NCBI RefSeq assembly: GCF_004310335.1
Contig: NZ_SIRS01000001.1
Span: forward strand, 785,300 to 849,299
DNA length: 64,000 nucleotides
Reading direction: 5' to 3'
From: Hyunsoonleella pacifica
GTDB taxonomy: Bacteria > Bacteroidota > Bacteroidia > Flavobacteriales > Flavobacteriaceae
A program made the translations under genes and the position numbers. Below the pieces are notes generated by a model. It was given only the letters and a program-made list of their open reading frames with translations. It made no database searches and was not told the origin of the DNA. Shown piece after piece: positions 33,851 to 41,783 of this stretch (positions are counted from its first letter, which is position 1; each line of letters begins with the position of its first letter).

Positions 33851-33966
33851 CGTTCACTACAATATTTAACGTTGTCCCAATTCTTTTCCCATTTCTTTCT
33901 CCAAGTAAAAGGTAAATTGCAGATTTTACACGTTTTCTGTGGTAAGTGTTGTTTTTTGTGACTCAA
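33820..33966 (-). CDS. DUF2256 zinc-ribbon protein overlapping both neighbours
   Basis: 48 residues from a TTG at 33966: [43 protein letters not shown]. The CxxC...CxxxC pattern and RKKW match DUF2256. The gene starts inside the end of the DUF2867 gene (41 nt overlap) and ends inside CryDASH (31 nt), each in a different frame. DUF2256 genes often accompany photolyase genes. Its small size explains why it is easily missed. Confidence 0.88.
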   Translation of the reverse strand: MSHKKQHLPQKTCKICNLPFTWRKKWEKNWDNVKYCSERCRKNKKTQA

Positions 33967-35386
33967 CTTTAACAAGTTTGTTAATCATTCCAGAAAATAT
34001 AAAACCATGAAATGGTAAAACACTATACCAATAGAGTCTTCCCCATATACCACGTGGTCTAAATGTAGCAGTTTGTTTTAGTTTGTAATCTTCTATTTTG
34101 AATTCTAACCAAGCTTCGCCAGGTAAGCGCATCTCAGCATAGAGCAGTAGTTTTTGTTTTTCTTTATCGGCAAAAATTACACGCCAAAAGTCTAAAGCAT
34201 CTCCAGCATCTAAATCGGTTGGACTTGTACGCCCTCGTCTTAAACCAATTCCACCAAAAAGCTTATCAATGTAACCTCTAATACGCCAAAGTATCGTACC
34301 GTAATACCAACCATTTTTTCCGCCAATACTCCATAATTTTTCCATGGTTTCATTCGCATCAATAACGTAGCGTTCTTTATAGTCTTTAAAGCAGCCAAAT
34401 TTTGGCACATTAATATATTTGTGTAACTGTTTGCCTAATCTGCCACTACTTACCATAGAATCTTTCCAGCTGGAGACTATACCGTTTTGTTCAATTTTTT
34501 CAAAGGCTAAGGATACTGCTTCTTTATAAGTAATAGGGTTTACGTTTAGAATTTCATTAATATCGCTAGGTTTACCAATAATTTGAACACCCATACTGTC
34601 TACTAGAGATGTTGCTAGTTTGTATGACGTTGAAGTTACAAAATACAACCAATAGGATGATAACTTTGGTGTCATTACAGGTACGGTTAAAATACGTCGT
34701 TTTAATCCGCGTACAGTGGCGAATTGCAAGAGCATTTCTCTGTAAGTTATTATTTCGGGGCCAAAAACATCAAAACTTTTATTGTAGACAGCTTCATTAC
34801 CAACCGCACGAGATAAAAATGCTAGAACGTCTCTCACTGCTAATGGCTGTGTTTTAGTATTTAACCATTTAGGTGCTATCATAAAGGGGAGTTTTTCTAC
34901 TAAATCCCTTATGATTTCAAATGAAGAACTCCCCGAACCTACGATAATTCCTGCCTTAAATATGGTAAGTGCGTAATGCTCTGAAACTAGTTTATCTTCT
35001 ACGTTTTTTCTTGACCTTAAATGTTTAGAAAGCTTATCCTCGTTTGTAATACCACTTAGGTAAATTACTTGCTTTACTTCTGTAGTTTCAATATAATTTT
35101 TAAAATTAATCGCACATCTTTCCTCTAGAGATTCAAAATCTTTAGACGAGTTAGACATAGAATGTATTAGATAATATGCGGCATCAATACCTTTAGGAAT
35201 ATTTTCAAGCGTTTTAGGCTTTAGAAAATCGGCTTCTATAATATATACATTTTCGTCCTCAGCGTAACGTTTATCAGCTCTTAAGCGGTCTCTAACAACA
35301 CAAACAACAGTGTGTCCCTGATGTAATAAAAAAGGGATAAGGCGTTTACCTATATAACCAGTTGCTCCTGTTATAAGAACTTTCAT
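33926..35386 (-). CDS. NAD(P)-binding oxidoreductase with DUF2867 domain
   Basis: 486 residues. N-terminal NmrA/atypical SDR Rossmann fold: [40 protein letters not shown]. The C-terminal third, ~330-475, is DUF2867 ([20 protein letters not shown] ... [19 protein letters not shown] ... [18 protein letters not shown]). Often found in photolyase clusters. Substrate unknown. It overlaps the flavin reductase gene by 4 nt. Confidence 0.9.
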   Translation of the reverse strand: MKVLITGATGYIGKRLIPFLLHQGHTVVCVVRDRLRADKRYAEDENVYIIEADFLKPKTLENIPKGIDAAYYLIHSMSNSSKDFESLEERCAINFKNYIETTEVKQVIYLSGITNEDKLSKHLRSRKNVEDKLVSEHYALTIFKAGIIVGSGSSSFEIIRDLVEKLPFMIAPKWLNTKTQPLAVRDVLAFLSRAVGNEAVYNKSFDVFGPEIITYREMLLQFATVRGLKRRILTVPVMTPKLSSYWLYFVTSTSYKLATSLVDSMGVQIIGKPSDINEILNVNPITYKEAVSLAFEKIEQNGIVSSWKDSMVSSGRLGKQLHKYINVPKFGCFKDYKERYVIDANETMEKLWSIGGKNGWYYGTILWRIRGYIDKLFGGIGLRRGRTSPTDLDAGDALDFWRVIFADKEKQKLLLYAEMRLPGEAWLEFKIEDYKLKQTATFRPRGIWGRLYWYSVLPFHGFIFSGMINKLVKVESQKTTLTTENV

Positions 35387-36018
35387 GATATTTCTGTTGC
35401 TAAGGTTTTTGGTCTTTGGTATCCAAAACGTGTATTTTGTTTTGGAACTGCATAACCATCCAATCCGTTTATAGCAGCTACATTAGCCTTAGATAAGTTT
35501 ATGAAGCCATCGTCTTCAATTAATTCATTATCAACATATAAACCTATTACTTTTCCAATAACCAAAATGGTGTTATTAGCTTTAATGGGATATTCTTCAA
35601 GATATTCCATTGCTAACTGTATTGGAGCACCTTTAACAAAAGGTGCTTTAAAGTCTGTTTTATATTCTGCTTCAAGGTTTGTAACTTCAAATTCTGATAT
35701 GTTACTATCGTATTTTGCAGAAGTATGATGTGCATCTTCTTTTATAGCTCCATGGATATGATTAATGGTATAATACCCTGTAGCTTTTAAATTCTCATAA
35801 GTGTTACGAATTACTGTAGTGGGACGCAAAAAGAATCCTAATATTGCAGGGCTAGAACCAATATGAGTTACAGAACTAAATACAGCTACGTTTTCTGCAC
35901 CATCTTCTGAAATAGAACCAATTAAATTAGCAGATTTATAACCAGAACAACTATTAATCAAATTGATTTTATAGATGTGTTCTAAATTTTGAATATCTGA
36001 TTCGCTAAAATATTTCAT
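35383..36018 (-). CDS. Flavin reductase-like FMN-binding protein
   Basis: 211 residues. Split-barrel flavin reductase domain: VTHIGSSPAILGFFLRPTT, YTINHIHGAIKEDAHHTSA, and APIQLAMEYLEEYPI. May supply reduced flavin or act as an oxidoreductase for the neighbouring DUF2867 protein. Overlaps the next gene (ATGA type) and sits 4 nt after the AarF-like gene. Confidence 0.87.
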   Translation of the reverse strand: MKYFSESDIQNLEHIYKINLINSCSGYKSANLIGSISEDGAENVAVFSSVTHIGSSPAILGFFLRPTTVIRNTYENLKATGYYTINHIHGAIKEDAHHTSAKYDSNISEFEVTNLEAEYKTDFKAPFVKGAPIQLAMEYLEEYPIKANNTILVIGKVIGLYVDNELIEDDGFINLSKANVAAINGLDGYAVPKQNTRFGYQRPKTLATEIS

Positions 36019-36022
36019 TGTA

Positions 36023-37333
36023 CTACAGTTTTAAATAATTATCAATTTTGATGTTTTTTGCTTTGAGGTCAAACATCAAATTGTAAAGCCCAAAAAAGGT
36101 TCTATTGATATAGATAAAGTGCTTTGAGCCTCTATTACCATTCATTTTCTTTAAATCTGTGCTTTTAGAATAGCGTTCTCCTAATTCGGCAATTTTACCG
36201 AAAAAGCCAGCATCAGAAAAATCAAAAGTTTCATTTTGAAAGGGCAGTGTAAATAGACTAAGCATCTCATGAAACATTGCTGTAAAAAAAGTTATTTCCT
36301 CGTTAGAATCGTCTTTTCTAAGTATTTCCAATTCGTATAACTTAGATGTAAAATATTCTTTGTTATCAATATTTTCCTGTTTTGCTAGCTCAAAATAGGG
36401 TGTATAAAAATCCATAGGGATATATTTCATACACCCAAAATCTAAAGCTATCAATTCTCCTTTTTCAGAAATTAGGAAATTTCCAGGATGTGGATCAGCA
36501 TGTACTTTTTTCAGTTTATGAATTTGGTACATGTAGAAATCCCAGAGGGCTTGACCTAATTTATTTGCTTTTTCTTGATTGGTATTATGTGCTGTAAATT
36601 CTGAAATATGCTCTCCCTCCATATAATCCATAGTGATTATACGTTCTGAAGATAAATCTTCATAATAACATGGAAATCTAAGATTAGTAATGTGTGAACA
36701 TGCTTTTGCAATTGCTTTACTTTGTTCTACTTCTAGTACATAATTAGTTTCCTCAATCAATTTATATTCTACTTCTTTAAAATATTTATCAGAATCTTTT
36801 CCTTTAATGTTGAACATGCTCATCGCTACTGGTTTTACCATAGCTAAATCTGAAGCGATACTTTCTGCAACTCCTGGATATTGGATTTTCACAGCAAGTT
36901 TTTTCCCATTCTTAAAGGCAACGTGCACCTGACCGATGCTTGCGGCATTTACAGAAGTTGCATTAAAAGTATCATACAGTTCTTTAGGGTGTTTTCCAAA
37001 ATATTTTTTAAATGTTTTTATAACTAATGGTGGCGATAATGGTGGAACAGAAAATTGCGCTAATGAAAATTTTTCAACATAAGCCTGAGGTAAAATGCTT
37101 TTTTCCATACTTAGCATTTGTGCCACTTTAAGAGCACTACCTTTTAGTTGCTTTAAACCATCATAAATATCCTCAGCATTATTTTGATTTAAGCGTTCTT
37201 TTGCTTCTTCCTTAGTTTTTACAATTTTATCACCATAATATTTTAAATAGTTTACGCCTACTTTGGCTCCTGTGGATACCAATTTGGTAGCACGTTGTAT
37301 TTTTGATGTAGGTATGTTATCAATGGTTTTCAT
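36023..37333 (-). CDS. AarF/UbiB/ABC1-family atypical kinase
   Basis: 436 residues. Hallmarks: LKGSALKVAQMLS (the KxGQ-type element, here K-x-A-Q), NAASIGQVHVAF (Ala-rich loop), LAVKIQYPGV with the Lys, EETNYVLEVEQ, HADPHPGNFLIS and LDFGCMKYIP (catalytic and metal Asp). The family regulates ubiquinone-type lipid biosynthesis via ATPase activity; here it is in the TetR/light block, so a role in handling isoprenoid or photo-oxidised lipids is possible. 6 nt behind the TetR gene. Confidence 0.9.
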   Translation of the reverse strand: MKTIDNIPTSKIQRATKLVSTGAKVGVNYLKYYGDKIVKTKEEAKERLNQNNAEDIYDGLKQLKGSALKVAQMLSMEKSILPQAYVEKFSLAQFSVPPLSPPLVIKTFKKYFGKHPKELYDTFNATSVNAASIGQVHVAFKNGKKLAVKIQYPGVAESIASDLAMVKPVAMSMFNIKGKDSDKYFKEVEYKLIEETNYVLEVEQSKAIAKACSHITNLRFPCYYEDLSSERIITMDYMEGEHISEFTAHNTNQEKANKLGQALWDFYMYQIHKLKKVHADPHPGNFLISEKGELIALDFGCMKYIPMDFYTPYFELAKQENIDNKEYFTSKLYELEILRKDDSNEEITFFTAMFHEMLSLFTLPFQNETFDFSDAGFFGKIAELGERYSKSTDLKKMNGNRGSKHFIYINRTFFGLYNLMFDLKAKNIKIDNYLKL

Positions 37334-37339
37334 ACACGT

Positions 37340-37996
37340 TTAATTCATGTGGAATTTTTCCTTAAATAAAAATTTGCCTAAGTCTAATACGCTTTTTACA
37401 GGTGCTATATCAAGCACGTCAAAAGTGGTATTAACTGATTTTTCTATGAAAATATCTGTCTTTTCAAAAGAAGTAGAGGTGTCATCCAGCCAAAATTTCA
37501 TTGTAAGAAGCAATTGAAGCCAAGCAGATTCTTTTAATGCTCTATCTTGAATTTTTTCAAGTTGTTCTTGCTTTATATCTAGCATTTGTATGCCCAATTC
37601 ACTGATATATTTCGTAAAATGATGTTTTAAACCTTTTAGCATTTTTAAACCTTTAAGGTCGTTATTATACTTGTCAAGCACATGCTTTACATAGCTTCTA
37701 TTAGCAGTTAAGTTTTCAAAAAACGTGTAGTAAAAGCTTAACAATTTATTACGAGCATCAAATATGTTGTAATCTTCGCTTTTTTCTAGAGCCTTTAAAG
37801 AATTAGTGTAAAAGGCTTCAAAAACACCCTTTTCAATAGATTCAAAAGAGGAGAAATGTTCGTAGAATTTTGCTTCTTCAAAATTATTTGCTTTGGCAAA
37901 AGCAAATACTGTCTTTGGGTTTTCATCATGCTCTAATACATAATCCATGTACCAAGTAATAATATCATTTTTGGAAATAGATTTTTTCTTTGCCAT
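37340..37996 (-). CDS. TetR-family transcriptional regulator of the light-stress block
   Basis: 218 residues. N-terminal HTH (ISKNDIITWYMDYVLEHDEN, FAFAKANNFEEAKFYEHFSS) and a helical ligand-binding domain. First gene of an operon of seven tightly packed or overlapping genes. The operator TGTTTAAC-N14-GTTAAACA at 38028-38057 lies 5 nt from its -7 element, and the same signal precedes the 29453 gene, so it is probably both autoregulated and the controller of the block. Ligand unknown. Confidence 0.85.
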   Translation of the reverse strand: MAKKKSISKNDIITWYMDYVLEHDENPKTVFAFAKANNFEEAKFYEHFSSFESIEKGVFEAFYTNSLKALEKSEDYNIFDARNKLLSFYYTFFENLTANRSYVKHVLDKYNNDLKGLKMLKGLKHHFTKYISELGIQMLDIKQEQLEKIQDRALKESAWLQLLLTMKFWLDDTSTSFEKTDIFIEKSVNTTFDVLDIAPVKSVLDLGKFLFKEKFHMN

Positions 37997-38014
37997 AATC
38001 TGTTTATTTATGGT

Positions 38015-38057
38015 AAAGATACAAAATGTTTAACAATTAAATAAAAAAGTTAAACAA
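38015..38057 (-). promoter_or_regulatory. Promoter -7 element with TetR-type operator, copy 1
   Basis: Minus-strand TATCTTTA (38015-38022) is a near-consensus -7 element. Five bases away stands the inverted repeat TGTTTAAC-N14-GTTAAACA (38028-38057). Together with the second copy at 29473-29515 this defines a two-site regulon. The repeats include ACAAAAT on both sides, extending the similarity. Confidence 0.7.
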
Positions 38058-38095
38058 AATAAGATGTAATACTATTGGATTTATTTATTGAGTGT

Positions 38096-38752
38096 TTAGC
38101 AGCACTGTTCTTCTTTAACCAACTTACAGCTAGATACAGCAGCAATAGCCCCTAAAATAGGCGCGGTAATATACAACCATAAATGCTGAAAGTTGCCGGT
38201 AAACAGGGCAGGAGCTATAGAGCGTATAGGATTCATAGATGCTTTTGTCATTGGACCAGCAAACATGGCTTCTAGCAATATAACACCTCCAACTGCTATG
38301 GCTGCCATGGTACCTATTTCTTTACTTCCAGTGGAAACATTAATAATAACTACCATTAAAAAGAACGTCAACAAAAATTCTAAAATTGCTGCTTTATAAG
38401 CTGGAAAACTCTCTGCAGGAGTGGTTTCTCCTAAAAATTGACTTTCTGGAAATAAAAACCATAACAATAATACAGCAAGAATAGCACCTATGGCCTGTGC
38501 TAAAATATATTTAGGTACTTTATTTAATGGAAACTTTTTAGCAAAAGCAAAACCTATGGTTACTGCAGGATTAAAATGAGCGCCAGATATTTCTCCAAAA
38601 GCATAAATCATCGCCATAACAATTAGTCCCCAAGTTATAGCAACACCAACATGGGAAATGCTTCTACCTGTTATTTCGTTTATAGTCATAGCACCACAAC
38701 CGCAAAAAATCATGATGAAAGTACCAATGGTTTCAGATATGTATTGTTTCAT
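38096..38752 (-). CDS. Aquaporin/MIP-family channel
   Basis: 218 residues, six membrane segments. First NPA motif in GAHFNPAVT; the second is NPI (SMNPIRSIAPAL) with the selectivity-filter Arg retained. The C-terminus ends in EEQCC. Aquaporin or glycerol/metalloid facilitator; a second NPx variation hints at altered selectivity. It stands alone after the TetR promoter region, not clearly in its operon. Confidence 0.88.
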   Translation of the reverse strand: MKQYISETIGTFIMIFCGCGAMTINEITGRSISHVGVAITWGLIVMAMIYAFGEISGAHFNPAVTIGFAFAKKFPLNKVPKYILAQAIGAILAVLLLWFLFPESQFLGETTPAESFPAYKAAILEFLLTFFLMVVIINVSTGSKEIGTMAAIAVGGVILLEAMFAGPMTKASMNPIRSIAPALFTGNFQHLWLYITAPILGAIAAVSSCKLVKEEQCC

Positions 38753-38781
38753 TACTTATTATTAATGTCTGAACGAATTTG

Positions 38782-38872
38782 CGTTAGGGATTGAACGGCA
38801 TGTTTGAAATCCCCGACGTAGGAGGGATTGAGTAGTGAAAGCCCGACCCTTGCGGTAACGCCCAAATTAATT
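38782..38872 (-). repeat. Dispersed intergenic repeat, copy 2
   Basis: On the minus strand begins TTTGGGCGTTACC, contains GGTCGGGCTTTC and CAATCCCT, and ends CAATCCCTAACGC. Same family as copies 1, 3 and 4. Located upstream of the aquaporin gene. Confidence 0.75.
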
Positions 38873-38976
38873 ATGGACAAATATACAACCTCTTATTTTA
38901 AGCTTTTGTTAACAATAAGCGATTTTAGTTTGGTTAATTTTATCTATTAAAACTTTATTATAAATAACTACAAAAA

Positions 38977-39828
38977 ATGAAAAAATTACTATTACTATTT
39001 TTGGCTTGTGCAACTATAACTTGTGTACAGGCACAGCTTGAAACACCACAGCCAAGTCCTTCGGCTAAATTGGAGCAAAAAGTAGGTTTAACAGATGTAA
39101 CCATAGAGTATTCTAGACCAGGTGTAAAAGGACGCAAAATATTTGGTGGTTTAGAACCTTTTGGAACAATTTGGAGAACTGGAGCTAATAAAAATACGAT
39201 TATTACTTTTAGTACTGAGGTAACTATTGCTGGACAAAAATTAAAAGCAGGTAGCTATGCCATTTTTACAAGATTAAATTCTGCTAAATCGTGGGATGTT
39301 ATGTTTTATAGTGATACAAGTAACTGGGGTACACCTCGTAAATGGGATGAGAGCAAGGTGGTTGCTACTGCTTCCATAGAGGTAACTGATATTCCTTTTA
39401 ACGTAGAAACATTTACTATAGATATTAACAATATTAAGAATAGTAGTGCTACTTTAGAGTTGATTTGGGAAAAATCTTATGCCGCAGTTACTTTTCAGGT
39501 ACCAACTGATAAGGCAGTATTATCTAATATTAACAAGGTAATGAGTGGGCCAAGTGTTAATGATTATTATTCGGCTGCTGTATACTACTTACAAGAGAAT
39601 AAAGACATAAAAAAAGCTAAAACTTGGATTGATAAAGCCGTGGAACTAACAAGTGATAAACCACGCTTTTGGATTTTAAGACAACAGTCTTTAATACACG
39701 CTAAAGCTGGTGCTAAAGATATAGCTATTGCTGCTGCTAAGCAGTCTTTAAAGCTTGCTGAAAAAGCAGGGAATAAAGGATATGTAAAAATGAACCAAGA
39801 TTCTTTAAAAGAGTGGGGAGCTATGTAG
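38977..39828 (+). CDS. Secreted DUF2911 protein with C-terminal TPR-like helices
   Basis: 283 residues. Signal peptide (cleavage near AQA-Q, residue ~20). Residues ~25-165 are DUF2911 (VTIEYSRPGVKGRKIFG, IWRTGANKNTIITFS, AGSYAIFTR, MFYSDTSNWG). The rest forms TPR-like helical pairs (AVYYLQENKDIKKAKTWIDKAVE, NKGYVKMNQDSLKEW). Periplasmic. Function unknown. Followed by a strong terminator. Confidence 0.88.
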   Translation: MKKLLLLFLACATITCVQAQLETPQPSPSAKLEQKVGLTDVTIEYSRPGVKGRKIFGGLEPFGTIWRTGANKNTIITFSTEVTIAGQKLKAGSYAIFTRLNSAKSWDVMFYSDTSNWGTPRKWDESKVVATASIEVTDIPFNVETFTIDINNIKNSSATLELIWEKSYAAVTFQVPTDKAVLSNINKVMSGPSVNDYYSAAVYYLQENKDIKKAKTWIDKAVELTSDKPRFWILRQQSLIHAKAGAKDIAIAAAKQSLKLAEKAGNKGYVKMNQDSLKEWGAM

Positions 39829-39868
39829 TAATAGGCTTTTAACCTTATATAAGATTACTTTTAATTTA

Positions 39869-39900
39869 AGAAGCGCAACATTTTAGGTTGCGCTTTTTTA
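39869..39900 (+). terminator. Intrinsic terminator after the DUF2911 gene
   Basis: AAGCGCAAC (39871-39879) pairs with GTTGCGCTT (39887-39895), loop ATTTTAG, followed by a long T-tract. Confidence 0.88.
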
Positions 39901-39901
39901 T

Positions 39902-40012
39902 TTTTGGGTGTTACCCACAAGGGGGCGCACTTTCCGTTAAAAGTTTTGGTTTCCCGCAATGGCGGGACCAAAAGCTACCACTGCAATCGCTAACGCGGGC
40001 GTATTTGCTGTA
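39902..40012 (+). repeat. Dispersed intergenic repeat, copy 3
   Basis: Starts TTTTGGGTGTTACCC, continues with CTTTCCGTTAAAAGTTTTGG, an internal GGTTTCCCGC/GCGGGACC hairpin, and ends AAGCTACCACTGCAATCGC then TAACGCGGGCG. The AGTTTTGG ... CCAAAAGCT arms also appear in copy 4. Confidence 0.75.
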
Positions 40013-40028
40013 GTAAGGTCTTAAACTT

Positions 40029-40229
40029 TTAATCTGTGTCTTCTAAAAAAAATAATTTTTCTACGGGCTGATTAAAAAGCTTTGCAATTTTAAGGGAAAG
40101 CACAGTAGATGGCACATACTTATTCTTTTCCATGGCGTTAATAGTTTGCCTGCTCACTCCAATTTTTTTTGCCAAATCAGCTTGGGTCATATCGTGTATG
40201 GCACGTTGTACCTTTATGCTATTCTTCAT
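40029..40229 (-). CDS. Small Xre/Cro-type helix-turn-helix regulator
   Basis: 66 residues, all one HTH_3 domain: VQRAIHDMTQADLAKKIGVS, RQTINAMEKNKYVPSTVLSL, KIAKLFNQPVEKLFF. This compact form is common and usually controls its operon partner. It overlaps the end of the preceding membrane-protein gene by 11 nt, so it is co-transcribed and probably translationally coupled. Confidence 0.92.
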   Translation of the reverse strand: MKNSIKVQRAIHDMTQADLAKKIGVSRQTINAMEKNKYVPSTVLSLKIAKLFNQPVEKLFFLEDTD

Positions 40230-40686
40230 TGCTTCTGGATTTAAGTTTTAAGAAATTAAAGCGAATTATAAAGAATATAAGTGGTGTAAACATATTCAAC
40301 ACCAATACATAATAAAATGCTATTTCATAAATGAATATTATTGTAAAAAGTAAAATGGCATAATTAAAAATAATTCCCCAGACTATAGAATCTTTACGCA
40401 ACTTGTAGATGAATTCATCTTCTATTTTCTCTTTAGTAAAAGCTAAAATTAGTCCCCCTAATAATATAAATACCATAATAATTTCATCTAAAATTTGATT
40501 ATTGATGACTTTAAAGAACTCACTTTCCAAAATATCGTGATAGTATGCAGCTAATACCTTGGTGTCATTAAGGTACTTAACTTCGTAACCGTTAATAAAA
40601 AGACAAATACCAGAAAGAATACCTAGAGAGAAAAGAATCCATCCTAAGATTTTGTACCTATGTGGCAATAAATAATTTGTTTTCAT
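40219..40686 (-). CDS. Four-TM membrane protein paired with the Xre regulator
   Basis: 155 residues from ATG 40686 (MKTNYLLPHRYKILGWILF). A longer frame to 40755 exists, but the promoter at 40725-40756 lies within it, so the downstream ATG is preferred. Four predicted membrane helices. The HTH/membrane-protein pair is a recurrent arrangement in Bacteroidota and Firmicutes; function unknown. Confidence 0.75.
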   Translation of the reverse strand: MKTNYLLPHRYKILGWILFSLGILSGICLFINGYEVKYLNDTKVLAAYYHDILESEFFKVINNQILDEIIMVFILLGGLILAFTKEKIEDEFIYKLRKDSIVWGIIFNYAILLFTIIFIYEIAFYYVLVLNMFTPLIFFIIRFNFLKLKSRSNEE

Positions 40687-40724
40687 AAATGTTCGTTTTA
40701 AAATTGATAAAATGATTGATGTAT

Positions 40725-40756
40725 CAAAAGTAATATAAACTTTACATTTAGACAAA
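40725..40756 (-). promoter_or_regulatory. Promoter of the membrane protein/Xre pair
   Basis: Minus-strand TTTG (40753-40756), 20 bp spacer, TACTTTTG (40725-40732): a full Bacteroidota promoter. Expected start of RNA near 40718, upstream of ATG 40686. Confidence 0.7.
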
Positions 40757-40799
40757 TAAAAATTACATTAAGTCTTAAAAATTAGTCTTTTTTTACTGC

Positions 40800-41783
40800 T
40801 TAGTATTGTAAATTGATAAGCGAACGAACGTGATCTAAGGTGTTAATTAACTGCTTGCTAAACTCAAAAGTCATTATATCGCTTTCAGTTTTACCATCTC
40901 GAAGTAATTGGTTAAAATGGATAACCTCATAATTATAACCAATAGTGTTGTAACCAAAATCTAAAGTTTCATTAACACCTTCGTTAGGCATAAGCGTTAC
41001 AGTTGCTGGTGCATGAAACATAGTGTTTATTTTAATAGTACCATGTTCACAATAAAAAATAGCTTCTGTAGGGGTGTCTTCAATAAGCGAACTTTTTAAA
41101 TAGGCTTTTGTAGTATCCTCATACTCAAACTCCATATTGCAAGAAGCGTCTGCGCCATTATCAAAATAAGTTGCTTTGGCACCAATGGTTTTAGGAATAC
41201 CTAATGTAGATAAGGCAATAAAAATAGGGTAGATGCCAATATCCAATAAACTTCCACCACCTAAAGATTTATTAAATAACCTATGTTTATCATCAAAAGT
41301 GCGATAAAATCCAAAATCTGCTTCTAGTTTTAAAAGCTTGCCAAACTTTTTTTCTTTTAGAGCATTTAAAACATATTGATAGTGCGGTAAAAAATACGTC
41401 CATAGAGCTTCCATAAGCAAAACGTTTTTTTCCTTGGCTAATGCAATCATTTCCGCAACCTCTTCTGTATTCATGGCAAAAGGCTTTTCACAAAGTACAG
41501 CAATACCGTTTTTTAAGCAGAGTAGGGTATTCTCTTTGTGAAGCGCATGTGGTGTAGCGATATAAACTGCATCTATATTTGTGTCTTTAGCTAACGCTTC
41601 ATAGCTGTCAAAAGCTGTTATTGCGTCATATTTTTTCGCAAAAGCATCTGCTTTATCCTGATTTCTTGAAGCTACTGCATAGAGTTTAGCACCTTTAATC
41701 GTTAACAAATCTGTTGCAAATTTATGAGCAATATTACCAAGGCCTATAATACCCCAATTTATGGTTTTAGGTAGTTGTAGCAT
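40800..41783 (-). CDS. Gfo/Idh/MocA-family oxidoreductase
   Basis: 327 residues from ATG 41783 (MLQLPKTINWGIIGLGNIA); an upstream in-frame ATG at 41807 overlaps the symporter gene more deeply. NAD(P) Rossmann motif GLGNIA near residue 14; EKPFAMNTEEVAEMI near 95 holds the catalytic Lys; GGGSLLDIGIYPI near 180 is the substrate-domain signature. Oxidises or epimerises a sugar or inositol. It overlaps the SSS symporter gene by 17 nt and ends a catabolic-looking operon. Confidence 0.9.
   Translation of the reverse strand: MLQLPKTINWGIIGLGNIAHKFATDLLTIKGAKLYAVASRNQDKADAFAKKYDAITAFDSYEALAKDTNIDAVYIATPHALHKENTLLCLKNGIAVLCEKPFAMNTEEVAEMIALAKEKNVLLMEALWTYFLPHYQYVLNALKEKKFGKLLKLEADFGFYRTFDDKHRLFNKSLGGGSLLDIGIYPIFIALSTLGIPKTIGAKATYFDNGADASCNMEFEYEDTTKAYLKSSLIEDTPTEAIFYCEHGTIKINTMFHAPATVTLMPNEGVNETLDFGYNTIGYNYEVIHFNQLLRDGKTESDIMTFEFSKQLINTLDHVRSLINLQY

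Noticed and set aside
23585..37996. A B12-dependent MerR (CarH/LitR) light regulator for the photolyase block
   Set aside because: No MerR or cobalamin-binding gene is in the block; the only regulator seen is TetR-type.
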